A stretch of DNA of 46,827 nucleotides from a virus. Positions 13,633-20,408 of the stretch are shown here, one piece after another. The notes under the pieces are model-generated. The model worked only from the letters and a program-made list of their open reading frames with translations, did no database searches and had not been told where the DNA came from. The stretch spans positions 1 to 46,827 of IMG/VR virus record IMGVR_UViG_3300046000_007986; one strand, 5' to 3'. Numbering within the stretch: the first letter of the stretch is position 1; every line of letters begins with the position of its first letter. Position numbers and translations under genes: made by a program.

Positions 13633-13832
13633 TATGCTGCCTCCAAGTTTTCTGGTTTAACCCAACGGGAATGCTGCCTGTTCTCAGACACTACAAAGAC
13701 GCCAGGGCCGTTCTCAAAGCAGATCACACGCTCCGAACGCAAGACCTCGATCCAAATAGCGCCATGCTCCTTAATCAGTTGCTTGGTTCGCTTGTCGCAC
13801 GGCTTGAGCCTGACCCTTAGTTCCAGTGACAC
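13632..13832 (-). CDS. 66-aa hypothetical protein
   Basis: ATG 13832 overlaps the upstream gene by 16 nt. A likely all-beta mini-protein with strands RVRLKPCDK, AIWIEVLRSERVICFE and GVFVVSEN. No family recognised. Confidence 0.6.
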   Translation of the reverse strand: MSLELRVRLKPCDKRTKQLIKEHGAIWIEVLRSERVICFENGPGVFVVSENRQHSRWVKPENLEAA

Positions 13833-14146
13833 GCTGACTCCTTCTTCAGCCTGAACTGCATGTTGACTGATCTCTCCATGTTGCCGCCCAAATTAACCAG
13901 CGCCACTTCAAGGTGCGGCGTTCCCTCGCAACAGCAAAAATCACCACCACCACTCCAATTGACGAAGTAGCAGGACATGCCGGGATACCGATGGAAGTGG
14001 GTCACATGGATCGTGTGACCACCAACCTTGACGCACACATCGGCGTCATACTCCCCTTCCGTGGTGACTTCAACTTCCACATCGTTGGGTTTACCCAACA
14101 GCGCGAGTGCGGCGAGAAGCTTTCGCAGTGCATCTTGGTGGCACAT
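13817..14146 (-). CDS. 109-aa hypothetical protein, beta-rich with CCC motif
   Basis: ATG 14146 after ACGGGAGATTTAA. The product has an N-terminal helix and beta-strand core VEVEVTTEGEYDADVCVKVG, a HVTHFHRYPGMSCYF segment and three adjacent Cys (FCCCEG). Unknown function. Leads the coupled set 14146 down to 12121. Confidence 0.6.
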   Translation of the reverse strand: MCHQDALRKLLAALALLGKPNDVEVEVTTEGEYDADVCVKVGGHTIHVTHFHRYPGMSCYFVNWSGGGDFCCCEGTPHLEVALVNLGGNMERSVNMQFRLKKESACHWN

Positions 14147-14161
14147 TTAAATCTCCCGTTT

Positions 14162-14186
14162 CGTTTCGACAGATTCAAGTATGACG
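14162..14186 (-). promoter_or_regulatory. CGTCATACTTGAATCTGTCG promoter-like word
   Basis: Same 23-bp core as at 10727-10752, lying 20-40 nt upstream of the 109-aa gene; it includes the stop codon of the preceding gene (His-Thr-stop). Confidence 0.55.
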
Positions 14187-14369
14187 AACCGATGTAGGCC
14201 CGTCGCGCAGTGCCTTGGATCTTTCTTCGAACTCGGCATACTGAGCGCACCACAACATGTGTGGATATATTGATTTGGATCGCTCAGTCATGCCGTGTGC
14301 ATAGCCGCCACAGTTGCATGGGTGGCTATACGACTTCAGATTGACAGCTTCTTCGTAGGTCACGTCCAA
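14175..14369 (-). CDS. 64-aa Cys/His-rich hypothetical protein
   Basis: ATG 14369 overlaps the upstream gene by 10 nt. SHPCNCGGYAHG followed by HMLWCAQYAEFEER gives three Cys and three His that could form a small metal site. No family recognised. Confidence 0.55.
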   Translation of the reverse strand: MDVTYEEAVNLKSYSHPCNCGGYAHGMTERSKSIYPHMLWCAQYAEFEERSKALRDGPTSVRHT

Positions 14370-14584
14370 CAGCCTCCGAACTCGTCAATCAGTTCGATAG
14401 CTGCCTTAATGCGAGCCGCCTTATTACGCAGAATTTCAGCAGTGGCGGTATCGCCCTTCTGTGCCATTATCTCCGCAATCATTTCGTCTTGACGCATTCT
14501 GGATTCCATGATTGACGCAGCCATCGTCACGATCATGTCGTTTCTGGTGCCCGTGTCCACGCGATGCTTACGATCCATTGTCAC
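14360..14584 (-). CDS. 74-aa helical hypothetical protein (GTG start)
   Basis: GTG 14584 overlaps the TGA of the DUF2958-like gene and lies eight bases after GGAG; ATG 14578 is an alternative. Predominantly helical with SRMRQDEMIAEIMAQKGDT and ILRNKAARIKAAIELIDE. No family recognised. Confidence 0.6.
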   Translation of the reverse strand: MTMDRKHRVDTGTRNDMIVTMAASIMESRMRQDEMIAEIMAQKGDTATAEILRNKAARIKAAIELIDEFGGCWT

Positions 14585-14991
14585 TTCTTGATCTCCGACA
14601 GCTTCTTCGGCGTGAAGTGGTAGTCCAGTTCGATGTTGTTCTCAAGTAGCTCCACGATGCTGATGTAGCCGAGTTCACCACCGTAGCCGAGGTTTGCGAG
14701 TCCGAACGCCTGGTGCTGGCCCGGTTCTTCAACGTCGCCCACATCCTTCTCGGTGATATACCAGTCCATGTTGCCGAGAAAGTAATGCAGGTAGGCAATC
14801 GGGTCGTCGCTTTCGCTCTGTTCGCCGGTCTTGGGCATCGTGGTAATCAAGGCGGCAAGCTCCACCATCTTGTCCATGAAGAACTGCCCTTCCTCACCCC
14901 GACACAGACCGCCGGTAAACGACAACTGGCGCGGGTTGATGAACTCTTTGAGGATCAGTGCCGCAGTAGCAGCTTCTCGCATTCCGTTCAT
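14581..14991 (-). CDS. DUF2958-like protein, 136 aa
   Basis: Start chosen at ATG 14991, whose ATGA overlaps the upstream stop. The C-terminal half AYLHYFLGNMDWYITEKDVG, GLANLGYGGELGYISIVELLE and ELDYHFTPKKLSEIKK follows the known DUF2958 pattern (W-Y-x-T-E ... ELGYxSLxEL ... DxxFxPxxLSEI). DUF2958 proteins occur on plasmids, phages and integrative elements, often beside other anti-defence genes; the biochemical role is unknown. The N-terminal ~45 residues are an added helix. Confidence 0.7.
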   Translation of the reverse strand: MNGMREAATAALILKEFINPRQLSFTGGLCRGEEGQFFMDKMVELAALITTMPKTGEQSESDDPIAYLHYFLGNMDWYITEKDVGDVEEPGQHQAFGLANLGYGGELGYISIVELLENNIELDYHFTPKKLSEIKK

Positions 14992-15188
14992 ACAGCCTCC
15001 AATTCTCCGTTGACCCATTTGTAATTCACCGGCTGGTCAGACTCGACAGCCCGACAGTCAGTGACCAGCATCCAACGCTGCATCAGTGCCTTCGCATTCG
15101 CTTCCGCTTCTTCACGGGTGGCAAACGCAAGGTTGTTGCCGTAAAACTCACCGCTACTGTCCGCTACCACTTCTGGCTTAAAGCTCAT
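14988..15188 (-). CDS. 66-aa conserved mobile-element-type protein
   Basis: ATG 15188 preceded by CGGGAGAAGGCAC. The middle LAFATREEAEANAKALMQRW and ending VTDCRAVESDQPVNYKWVNG form a compact alpha/beta protein of a type often found next to DUF2958 genes on mobile elements. Function unknown. Confidence 0.6.
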   Translation of the reverse strand: MSFKPEVVADSSGEFYGNNLAFATREEAEANAKALMQRWMLVTDCRAVESDQPVNYKWVNGELEAV

Positions 15189-15214
15189 GTGCCTTCTCCC
15201 GTTCGTTGTGGTCA

Positions 15215-15234
15215 GACTTCATAGTAACGACCGG
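15215..15234 (-). promoter_or_regulatory. CCGGTCGTTACTATGAAGTC promoter-like word
   Basis: Minus-strand TACTAT -10-like box in the GGTC-n-ATACT context, 27-46 nt upstream of the 66-aa gene. Confidence 0.4.
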
Positions 15235-15236
15235 TT

Positions 15237-15452
15237 CTAGGACTGTTCAGCGTTCTTGCTCAGGCAGAAGTGAACGTCCTTGTCCACAATCATGTCGCAG
15301 TGCGACAGTGGCGACGACACACATTGATCGACCGTAATCTTGCCTTTGGTCTTGATCCTCATGGCTGTGCCGCCGATGGTGTCGTGAATCCAGATCGTGT
15401 TGCCGCCGATATCGAACTCAAGCGCCAAAAGCGGGATGGTTACGCGGCTCAT
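15237..15452 (-). CDS. 71-aa hypothetical protein
   Basis: ATG 15452 overlaps the upstream stop by 4 nt. Beta-rich (IPLLALEFDIGGNTIWIHD, TAMRIKTKGKITVDQC). It resembles the upstream 90-aa protein in composition, as if both were carbon-storage-regulator-size beta proteins, but no family is recognised. Confidence 0.6.
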   Translation of the reverse strand: MSRVTIPLLALEFDIGGNTIWIHDTIGGTAMRIKTKGKITVDQCVSSPLSHCDMIVDKDVHFCLSKNAEQS

Positions 15453-15721
15453 GACTGCACCCCGCCACTGACTTCGGTCAGTGCATCCTTGTCAAAACAC
15501 ACGCTGACACCCGCTTCCAAGTCTAATTCGCCATCTACGTCACGCTTGTAGAGGCAAATCTGGCCCTTATGGGTGCCGCCAAGGTGCAACAGGTCGATAC
15601 CAATTGTGTGTCCACAATCAGTCTCGATCACCAGCATGTCGCCTACGCCCCAATCATCGACGTAGACTTTGGTGAAGCCTTCAGGCAATGGCCCTGTCAG
15701 TAATTTCGGTCTTGCGGACAT
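15449..15721 (-). CDS. 90-aa hypothetical protein
   Basis: ATG 15721 after ACGGGGAGAAATTC. Beta-rich: FTKVYVDDWGVGDMLVIETD, GHTIGIDLLHLGG and ICLYKRDVDGELDLE. No family recognised. First gene of a coupled pair with the 71-aa protein. Confidence 0.6.
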   Translation of the reverse strand: MSARPKLLTGPLPEGFTKVYVDDWGVGDMLVIETDCGHTIGIDLLHLGGTHKGQICLYKRDVDGELDLEAGVSVCFDKDALTEVSGGVQS

Positions 15722-15746
15722 GAATTTCTCCCCGTTTGGTTTCGAT

Positions 15747-15941
15747 TCAGTCAGTGTATGGTGTAGAGATAGGCGCTACTACCGCATCTTCTGCGCCATG
15801 TTTCACCACCGAATCCAATGCCTTCTTGGACATACGACGCAGCTTGCGTTCGTTGGCGTTCTGCACCTGATGACCGGCATCGGTGCGCTTACCACGCATA
15901 CACTGGCTACAGCTACAGCCCTTGTGGAAGGTGCCTTTCAT
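15747..15941 (-). CDS. 64-aa basic Cys-rich protein
   Basis: ATG 15941 overlaps the upstream stop by 4 nt. The N-terminus MKGTFHKGCSCSQCMRGKR has a CxCxxC cluster followed by an Arg/Lys helix (NERKLRRMSKKAL). This small protein type (KGTFHKGC-x-C-x-x-C-R) is common in phages and plasmids of pseudomonads; the function is unknown. Nucleic-acid binding is plausible from charge. Confidence 0.65.
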   Translation of the reverse strand: MKGTFHKGCSCSQCMRGKRTDAGHQVQNANERKLRRMSKKALDSVVKHGAEDAVVAPISTPYTD

Positions 15942-16264
15942 TTGATATCAACCCCCTTAGTAGTGCCGACAAATTGACAATTGCCGTTCTTGAACAGCAT
16001 GTAATAGCCGGTAAATAGGTAAGCATTGCCTTCTTCAGTTTCGGCTGATGCCACAAAGTCGGTGATGTGGTTGTAGAACCACGGTGAACTTGGCACATTG
16101 AATGTGCTACGGACGATTGTGATATCCCCGTATTCACCGTGGACGAACAGAATGGTGCCTGGGTATTTCTTGCGTGGTTCTGGCGCAAGGTGCCCGAACG
16201 TGGCGTGCATCACCCTGTTCTTGAAGTCGGCCTCTGCCGGCGCGAGCGCGGAAGCGACGCTCAT
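15938..16264 (-). CDS. 108-aa hypothetical protein
   Basis: Start chosen at ATG 16264 because it overlaps the upstream TGA. The product has an Ala-rich helix then a beta-rich domain (TILFVHGEYGDITIVRSTF, YLFTGYYMLFKNGNCQFVG). No family recognised. Confidence 0.6.
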   Translation of the reverse strand: MSVASALAPAEADFKNRVMHATFGHLAPEPRKKYPGTILFVHGEYGDITIVRSTFNVPSSPWFYNHITDFVASAETEEGNAYLFTGYYMLFKNGNCQFVGTTKGVDIK

Positions 16265-16398
16265 ATCACCCGCAGCTCCAATTTGTATTTGAAGATACGT
16301 TCCATGTTTGCCCAATACTTCTCGGCAAACTCACGGTCGATTTCGATGATGCCGATATCCCGCCCGTTGATGTAGACCGCTGCTTTCCAGGCTTTCAT
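16261..16398 (-). CDS. 45-aa hypothetical protein
   Basis: ATG 16398 follows GAGGCGATT; its TGA overlaps the next start. MKAWKAAVYINGRDIGIIEI then DREFAEKYWANMERIFKYKL forms a beta hairpin plus helix. First gene of a three-gene coupled set. Confidence 0.55.
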   Translation of the reverse strand: MKAWKAAVYINGRDIGIIEIDREFAEKYWANMERIFKYKLELRVI

Positions 16399-16409
16399 AA
16401 TCGCCTCGC

Positions 16410-16440
16410 TAAGTCATTAGTGAAGTATTCAGTATGACCG
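16410..16440 (-). promoter_or_regulatory. CGGTCATACTGAAT box with downstream palindromic operator
   Basis: Minus strand: CGGTCATACTGAATACTT (16427-16440) then CACTAATGACTTA (16410-16422), ending 12 nt before the ATG of the 45-aa gene. It shows the -10 word and operator arranged so that a bound repressor would block transcription just past the start. Confidence 0.6.
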
Positions 16441-16474
16441 AAAAAAGACGGCTGCGATACCGTCCCGATTGGAT

Positions 16475-16789
16475 TTAACGACCCCAGGCCCGTGCCAGGC
16501 GATCAAGGTTGTCCATGCAGTATGACCACCCCGCCATGTATGCGTCCTGCTTCGTGTTGGCGATGTTGTAACCGAAGTCGATGGCGTATTGGTCAATCGG
16601 GGCGGCATAGCCACCCATCGCTTTAGGCTTTTCACCCATGCCACGCTTCAGTTCGAATGCTTGAACGCCTGAATTACCTAATTCCCGGCAGATCGCCATT
16701 CTACTGTTCGTTTCACTGTAGCTGGACTGTGCCACCGCCAGGGTCGGGAATGTGATGCCGATAATTACTGCCAAGATCATCTTTTTCAT
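16475..16789 (-). CDS. 104-aa exported protein with signal peptide
   Basis: Starts MKKMILAVIIGITFPTLAVA with a clear signal peptide cleaved after AVA (residue 20-21), so the mature ~84-residue protein should be periplasmic. Two Cys remain after cleavage (ICREL, SYCMDN) that could form a disulfide. The rest contains repeated-looking YAIDFGYNIANTKQDAYMAG. Unknown role; an envelope-directed exclusion or lysis-timing role is possible. A TATAAT box at 16811-16816 lies 20 nt upstream of the ATG. Confidence 0.7.
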   Translation of the reverse strand: MKKMILAVIIGITFPTLAVAQSSYSETNSRMAICRELGNSGVQAFELKRGMGEKPKAMGGYAAPIDQYAIDFGYNIANTKQDAYMAGWSYCMDNLDRLARAWGR

Positions 16790-16810
16790 AAGTGCCTCCG
16801 TTAGGTTGTC

Positions 16811-16816
16811 ATTATA
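16811..16816 (-). promoter_or_regulatory. TATAAT -10 box
   Basis: Minus-strand GGGCTATAATGACAACC, about 22 nt upstream of the signal-peptide gene, giving a short leader with an ACGGAGG RBS. No good -35 is visible. Confidence 0.45.
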
Positions 16817-16963
16817 GCCCTGTTCGCATTTCTCGGAGCTATTTGAGGGTCGCTACGATGCGCTACAGCGCGTTCCGATAGTCGGGTTGATGGGCAGGTA
16901 TCACCCTAAAACAGGGCACCAAGCCAAGCGTTTAAATCAATCATGCCAATCAACCTTTTCAGC

Positions 16964-16998
16964 CAAAAAAAGGGGAAAGGCTTGCGCCCTTCCCCTTT
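16964..16998 (-). terminator. Strong Rho-independent terminator
   Basis: AAAGGGGAAGG / CCTTTCCCCTTT form an 11-bp stem with one bulged base, followed on the minus strand by a T7 run. It lies 22 nt after the stop of the 298-aa gene. Confidence 0.85.
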
Positions 16999-17020
16999 GA
17001 GGACTACAGCAGCGTAACTC

Positions 17021-17917
17021 TTACAGCCCCAACTGCCCGTTCACCTTCATCAGGATCAGGGAGTCGGCGTTCGGGGTGTAGACACCCTTCTCGCCAACCA
17101 AGACTTTGAGAGTCTTGAGCATGTTGACCGTGTTGCCACCCATTGCCCGTGCCGCAGCAGCCGAGTAGGGTCGGGCGATCAGGTTCAGGTGGAGGTTGCC
17201 CTTGTCACCTGTCGTGATCTGGCCGTCCTTCTTGAGGATCTTGAAGGCGCGTTCGACCACTTCGTTCAGCTTGCCGCCGCTGTGCATGTAGGTCATCAGG
17301 AAGTTCGCCCGATTTTTGACCTTCTGGCTCATGCCGTCGATGGTCGCCAGGGTTTCAGCTTGCTTCGCAGCGAGTTCATCACCGGAGAGCGCGGCATCAG
17401 CCACTTCGAGAACCATGAAGTCACCGAGGTTCGCACCCAGGCGGGCCTTCATCAGGTCGGTCTTGTTCTCGTATTTGACACGCGGAGCTTTGGGCGGCTC
17501 TGCGGCTTTTGCGGCAGCTTTTGCAGCTTTCGCTTCGGCACGGGCGGTCGCTTTGGCAACCTTCTCGTCGGCTTTCACCTTGTCGGCAGCTTCTTTCGCG
17601 GCTTTCTTAATCGCGTCAGCGGCAACCTTCGCAGCGGCTTTTTCGGCGGCTTTCGCAGCTTTTGCATCGGCAGCGTTCACTTCGACGGTTTCGACCGTTT
17701 CGGCGCTTTCCAGCGACTCGACAGCGGCAGCGATATCGCTGTCAACCGGCGATGCGTCGGACTCGATGGTTTCGGTGGAAGGTGAACCCGGAGCGATACT
17801 GTTCAACAGATCGTTCAGGGCGGCATCTTCCGGGCTGGTCATCGCGGCGACGGTCATCGCAGCAACGACCGGCGCGAGAGACTTGGTGGAGCGTTTGGTG
17901 CTTTTCGTTTTGCTCAT
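17021..17917 (-). CDS. 298-aa protein with Ala/Lys-rich helical linker
   Basis: Residues 85-143 are almost only Ala, Lys, Glu and Asp (for example KAAKAAEKAAAKVAADAIKK), a histone H1-like or stalk-like helix. The N-terminal 85 residues are Ser/Thr/Glu-rich and likely disordered. The C-terminal ~150 residues (from YENKTDLMKARLGANLGDFM) form a compact domain ending VYTPNADSLILMKVNGQLGL. No family recognised. It is a stand-alone gene with its own strong terminator, which suggests high expression; binding to DNA, RNA or ribosomes through the basic stalk is only a guess. Confidence 0.7.
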   Translation of the reverse strand: MSKTKSTKRSTKSLAPVVAAMTVAAMTSPEDAALNDLLNSIAPGSPSTETIESDASPVDSDIAAAVESLESAETVETVEVNAADAKAAKAAEKAAAKVAADAIKKAAKEAADKVKADEKVAKATARAEAKAAKAAAKAAEPPKAPRVKYENKTDLMKARLGANLGDFMVLEVADAALSGDELAAKQAETLATIDGMSQKVKNRANFLMTYMHSGGKLNEVVERAFKILKKDGQITTGDKGNLHLNLIARPYSAAAARAMGGNTVNMLKTLKVLVGEKGVYTPNADSLILMKVNGQLGL

Positions 17918-18031
17918 AGCGTTTCTCCTAGTAGGTAGGTCGGTCGGTTGTGGTTCGGTTTGTGTATCTATGCAACAGACTACATAGTAAACATCGAAGC
18001 TCGGAGCTAGTAGCTCTTTGCTCGGATATCT

Positions 18032-18298
18032 TTAGGTCGCCCTGGCATCTGAAACCATGACGAACTCGTTGTATTTCTGGAAGTTCAAGTCATCGACGAA
18101 TGCGGCGATTTGCTTGTCTCCCAATGTGGTGTAGTCGGACGACTCACCGATCAGATACTTCTTGGCGAACGAAGGAATCGCATTCCCGTGGAAGCCACGC
18201 CCTGCATTGTTCGGAACCGCAGCTTGAATCCGAAACCCGATTGTTTCTTCGGAGATCGGGTGCTTGGTGGCTTTGATCTTCAACAGTGCTTGGCACAT
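18032..18298 (-). CDS. 88-aa hypothetical protein
   Basis: ATG 18298 preceded by AAGGGAGACAGAA. Mixed alpha/beta; KYLIGESSDYTTLGDKQIAA then FVDDLNFQKYNEFVMVSDAR. No family recognised. A TATAGTGATGACTG promoter-like word lies at about 18327-18347. Confidence 0.6.
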   Translation of the reverse strand: MCQALLKIKATKHPISEETIGFRIQAAVPNNAGRGFHGNAIPSFAKKYLIGESSDYTTLGDKQIAAFVDDLNFQKYNEFVMVSDARAT

Positions 18299-18326
18299 TT
18301 CTGTCTCCCTTGTGGTTGACTTTCTG

Positions 18327-18347
18327 CAACAGTCATCACTATAGAGA
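18327..18347 (-). promoter_or_regulatory. TATAGT -10-like box
   Basis: Minus-strand CTCTATAGTGATGACTGTTG, about 35 nt upstream of the 88-aa gene; related to the ATACT-n-GA words of this region. Confidence 0.4.
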
Positions 18348-18374
18348 GCAGAGCTTGGAGGTCATACGCGGTGT

Positions 18375-18701
18375 CTAGGAAAGATTTGAACCGCTTGGGG
18401 CGGGGTCTGGTGCGTTACTAATAGACCACCGCGCACCCGCACACGCGCACGAATACTGCGGGAATCGTGGAGCGTCAACAGGTAGGTTAAGTGTCCAGTC
18501 CAGATAAAGCATGGAGACAATCTTCAGCACAATCGGTGCCTCAAACTCCTCATGTTTATCTTGCAAGTCCAGGTTCAGGTAATGGAGTGCAATACACTTG
18601 AAGCCAGCTTCACCTTCCTCTGAATTGGCGGTCTTGAGCGCCTCTATAAAGTCCTTTGTCATATGTTTAAAGGCTTCAAGCCTAATAGCGGGTAAGCTCA
18701 T
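18375..18701 (-). CDS. 108-aa hypothetical protein
   Basis: ATG 18701 after AAAGGAACTTGG. Helical N-terminal two thirds (DFIEALKTANSEEGEAGFKC), then a Cys-containing Pro/Ser tail that is probably disordered. AGCCGAA repeats lie just upstream at 18727 and 18755. Confidence 0.6.
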   Translation of the reverse strand: MSLPAIRLEAFKHMTKDFIEALKTANSEEGEAGFKCIALHYLNLDLQDKHEEFEAPIVLKIVSMLYLDWTLNLPVDAPRFPQYSCACAGARWSISNAPDPAPSGSNLS

Positions 18702-18719
18702 CCAAGTTCCTTTCCATTT

Positions 18720-18762
18720 AGGTTTGTAGCCGAATGTCTATACATACTGGAAGGGAGCCGAA
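18720..18762. repeat. Two AGCCGAA repeats
   Basis: GGTTTGTAGCCGAATGTC and GGGAGCCGAATATC lie in the gap between the 108-aa and 184-aa genes, matching the dispersed repeat described at 5820-5928. Confidence 0.45.
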
Positions 18763-18764
18763 TA

Positions 18765-19319
18765 TCACCAGCTACCAATCGCGGCTTCATCGATTTCGGC
18801 AGACACAATGGGCATGTCCTTTGATGGGGGCGCCAGCTTGTTGCCACGCACCAGCAGATGCACAGTCGGGTTGCCGAAGTCGTCATTGCTGCCTGGGAAG
18901 AACTGACAGCCGCCATGTCGAACAAGCAAGTCCTCATAACTATTGATTGCTTCCTGCATGGTGCGAAACGAATTGCTGGCATCAACATCCTTACATCGTG
19001 CTGGCACTGATAGAACCATGCCTTCAGGATCAGTGGTCATGATGTTTTCGACCACCAGCTTGAATGGCATCCAATGTTCAGCAGGGATATCAGGCGTTAT
19101 GACAACTGGACTAAACGTGATCCTGGCAAATAGGGTGTCGTTCTCAAACTCACGGATCACCGTGAAGTCACGACCCATTGTTCTGCTCAATAAGTCAGCC
19201 TGAGCCATCGGTATCCGGTTCAGGTTGTGGTCGATATAGATTGTCGGCTTTTTCATGGCATCTGCTTTCATTTGTCTTAGACCGAAGGCGATCTTGGACT
19301 CACCCTCTGACAGGTTCAT
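18765..19319 (-). CDS. 184-aa hypothetical protein
   Basis: ATG 19319 lies 3 nt after the stop of the HD-protein gene, with AATCGCCCATG overlap-type spacing. Alpha/beta, with a central strand pair FARITFSPVVITPDIPAEHW and a helix FRTMQEAINSYEDLLVRHGG. No family recognised. An internal ATG at residue 22 (MKKPTIYIDHN) is an alternative start. Confidence 0.6.
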   Translation of the reverse strand: MNLSEGESKIAFGLRQMKADAMKKPTIYIDHNLNRIPMAQADLLSRTMGRDFTVIREFENDTLFARITFSPVVITPDIPAEHWMPFKLVVENIMTTDPEGMVLSVPARCKDVDASNSFRTMQEAINSYEDLLVRHGGCQFFPGSNDDFGNPTVHLLVRGNKLAPPSKDMPIVSAEIDEAAIGSW

Positions 19320-19321
19320 GC

Positions 19322-19849
19322 CTAATCGCCCATGCAGCAGGTTGTGCCTGAGAGCGCAATGTCGCCTGAGAGCACGCCATGATTGGGCAGCAGTGCCTCA
19401 AGTTCCGCTATGGTGCCGAGATATCGCTTCTCCAAGCCCTTCTCTGCATCGGGCAACGTCGCCGTGCGTGAGGGTGCGGAATTGTCGAACGAATCAGCCA
19501 GCTTGAGTCGCCATAGACGAGTGTCGCCACTGTCAAGGATTCGGTCGATATATTGGTTATACGTTTCCCCAGGCCGGTCAGAGAATGAGAACTTTTTGTG
19601 CCTGGTCATGCCCCACACCAAACTCAAAATAAGTTGTGAGTAACCCAATGCCTCAAGCATGGATATGGTTGCATGGGTATCTTCCAGAACGTCATGCAAC
19701 AGGGCTGCGTGGTGTTCTGGCCCTGCGCCTCGACCTAGACGCTGCATCACCCGTAGCGGGTGGAGGTAGTAAGGCTGTCCCGATTTGTCCTTCTGCCCAT
19801 GATGGAAGAACTTCATCAGCAGGATCGTCTGTTCGATATTCGGATTCAT
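19322..19849 (-). CDS. HD-domain (p)ppGpp-hydrolase-like protein (MESH1/SpoT type), 175 aa
   Basis: Start chosen at ATG 19849, overlapping the upstream TGA. Residues 15-34 (FHHGQKDKSGQPYYLHPLRV) match the first hydrolase motif of RelA/SpoT enzymes (H-x-x-Q-x-R/K-x-SG-x-PY-x-x-HP-x-x-V), residues 46-58 (HHAALLHDVLEDT) carry the HD and ED metal motifs, and residues 115-123 (LKLADSFDN) match the distal KLADR-x-x-N motif with Arg replaced by Ser. The family uses Mn2+ to remove pyrophosphate from ppGpp. At 175 aa and with no synthetase domain it fits a small alarmone hydrolase. Substrate is inferred. Confidence 0.75.
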   Translation of the reverse strand: MNPNIEQTILLMKFFHHGQKDKSGQPYYLHPLRVMQRLGRGAGPEHHAALLHDVLEDTHATISMLEALGYSQLILSLVWGMTRHKKFSFSDRPGETYNQYIDRILDSGDTRLWRLKLADSFDNSAPSRTATLPDAEKGLEKRYLGTIAELEALLPNHGVLSGDIALSGTTCCMGD

Positions 19850-20079
19850 GGCTGAACCTTGTCGAAACAATCGTCAAAAATGAGGAAGAAATTGATCTCC
19901 TCGTTGTCCACTTCAACCGGATACGTTTCTTCAGGCGAAGTCAGGGACACAGGATCAACGTGGGTGATCCTCATTTGTAGGCCCTTCATGCGTGTCAACC
20001 CCCTTGAGTTGCCGAAGATGACCTCCAATCCGGTGTCATTCAGCGCGACCAGATCGCCTACCTTTACTTTGGCGCTCAT
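19846..20079 (-). CDS. 77-aa SH3-like hypothetical protein
   Basis: ATG 20079 preceded by ACAGGGGAACAGC. MSAKVKVGDLVALNDTGLEV... is all-beta with the KVGDLVAL opening seen in small SH3/KOW-like barrels. Coupled through ATGA to the HD-domain gene, so they are made together. Confidence 0.6.
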   Translation of the reverse strand: MSAKVKVGDLVALNDTGLEVIFGNSRGLTRMKGLQMRITHVDPVSLTSPEETYPVEVDNEEINFFLIFDDCFDKVQP

Positions 20080-20108
20080 GCTGTTCCCCTGTCTGGTATG
20101 TCGTAAGC

Positions 20109-20122
20109 ATTCAGTATGACTA
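20109..20122 (-). promoter_or_regulatory. TAGTCATACTGAAT promoter-like word
   Basis: Recurrent -10-like word 30 nt upstream of the 77-aa/HD gene pair; TCATACTGAAT is identical to 6213 and 16427. Confidence 0.5.
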
Positions 20123-20138
20123 CCGAACGTTGGAGTGA

Positions 20139-20408
20139 CTACTTATCGTCAATCATGCCGGTGTCATATTCCAACTGCTCTTGCTTGGTCATCGGACGAC
20201 CTGTGAGTTCGCCCATAAACCCCAAGATCACAGTCCGCACCATGCAGACGATGAACGTAAAAATGCCATACACCAGAGGATCAATGATGTGGTTCCAGAG
20301 CATCCTTGGCAGCAGAATGACCGGTGCGGTGATGCCTATGAAAAGGCTACGAACGTAACTTGGGTTCGTTTCCTGAAACACCTGTTCTAACTTAGGAAAC
20401 CAGAGCAA
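20139..20408 (-). CDS. 89-aa membrane protein (TTG start)
   Basis: The start is TTG 20408, seven bases after GAGGAG and inside the end of the exonuclease gene (17-nt overlap). Two hydrophobic spans are visible, about residues 19-36 (YVRSLFIGITAPVILLP) and 42-66 (IDPLVYGIFTFIVCMVRTVI), with an acidic C-terminus. Inner-membrane protein of unknown function. Confidence 0.6.
   Translation of the reverse strand: MLWFPKLEQVFQETNPSYVRSLFIGITAPVILLPRMLWNHIIDPLVYGIFTFIVCMVRTVILGFMGELTGRPMTKQEQLEYDTGMIDDK

Noticed and set aside
17189-17987. Two long plus-strand frames opposite the 298-aa Ala/Lys-rich gene
   Set aside because: Produced by the biased Ala/Lys codons on the other strand; low-complexity Phe/Gly/Ser or Ala/Ser products.
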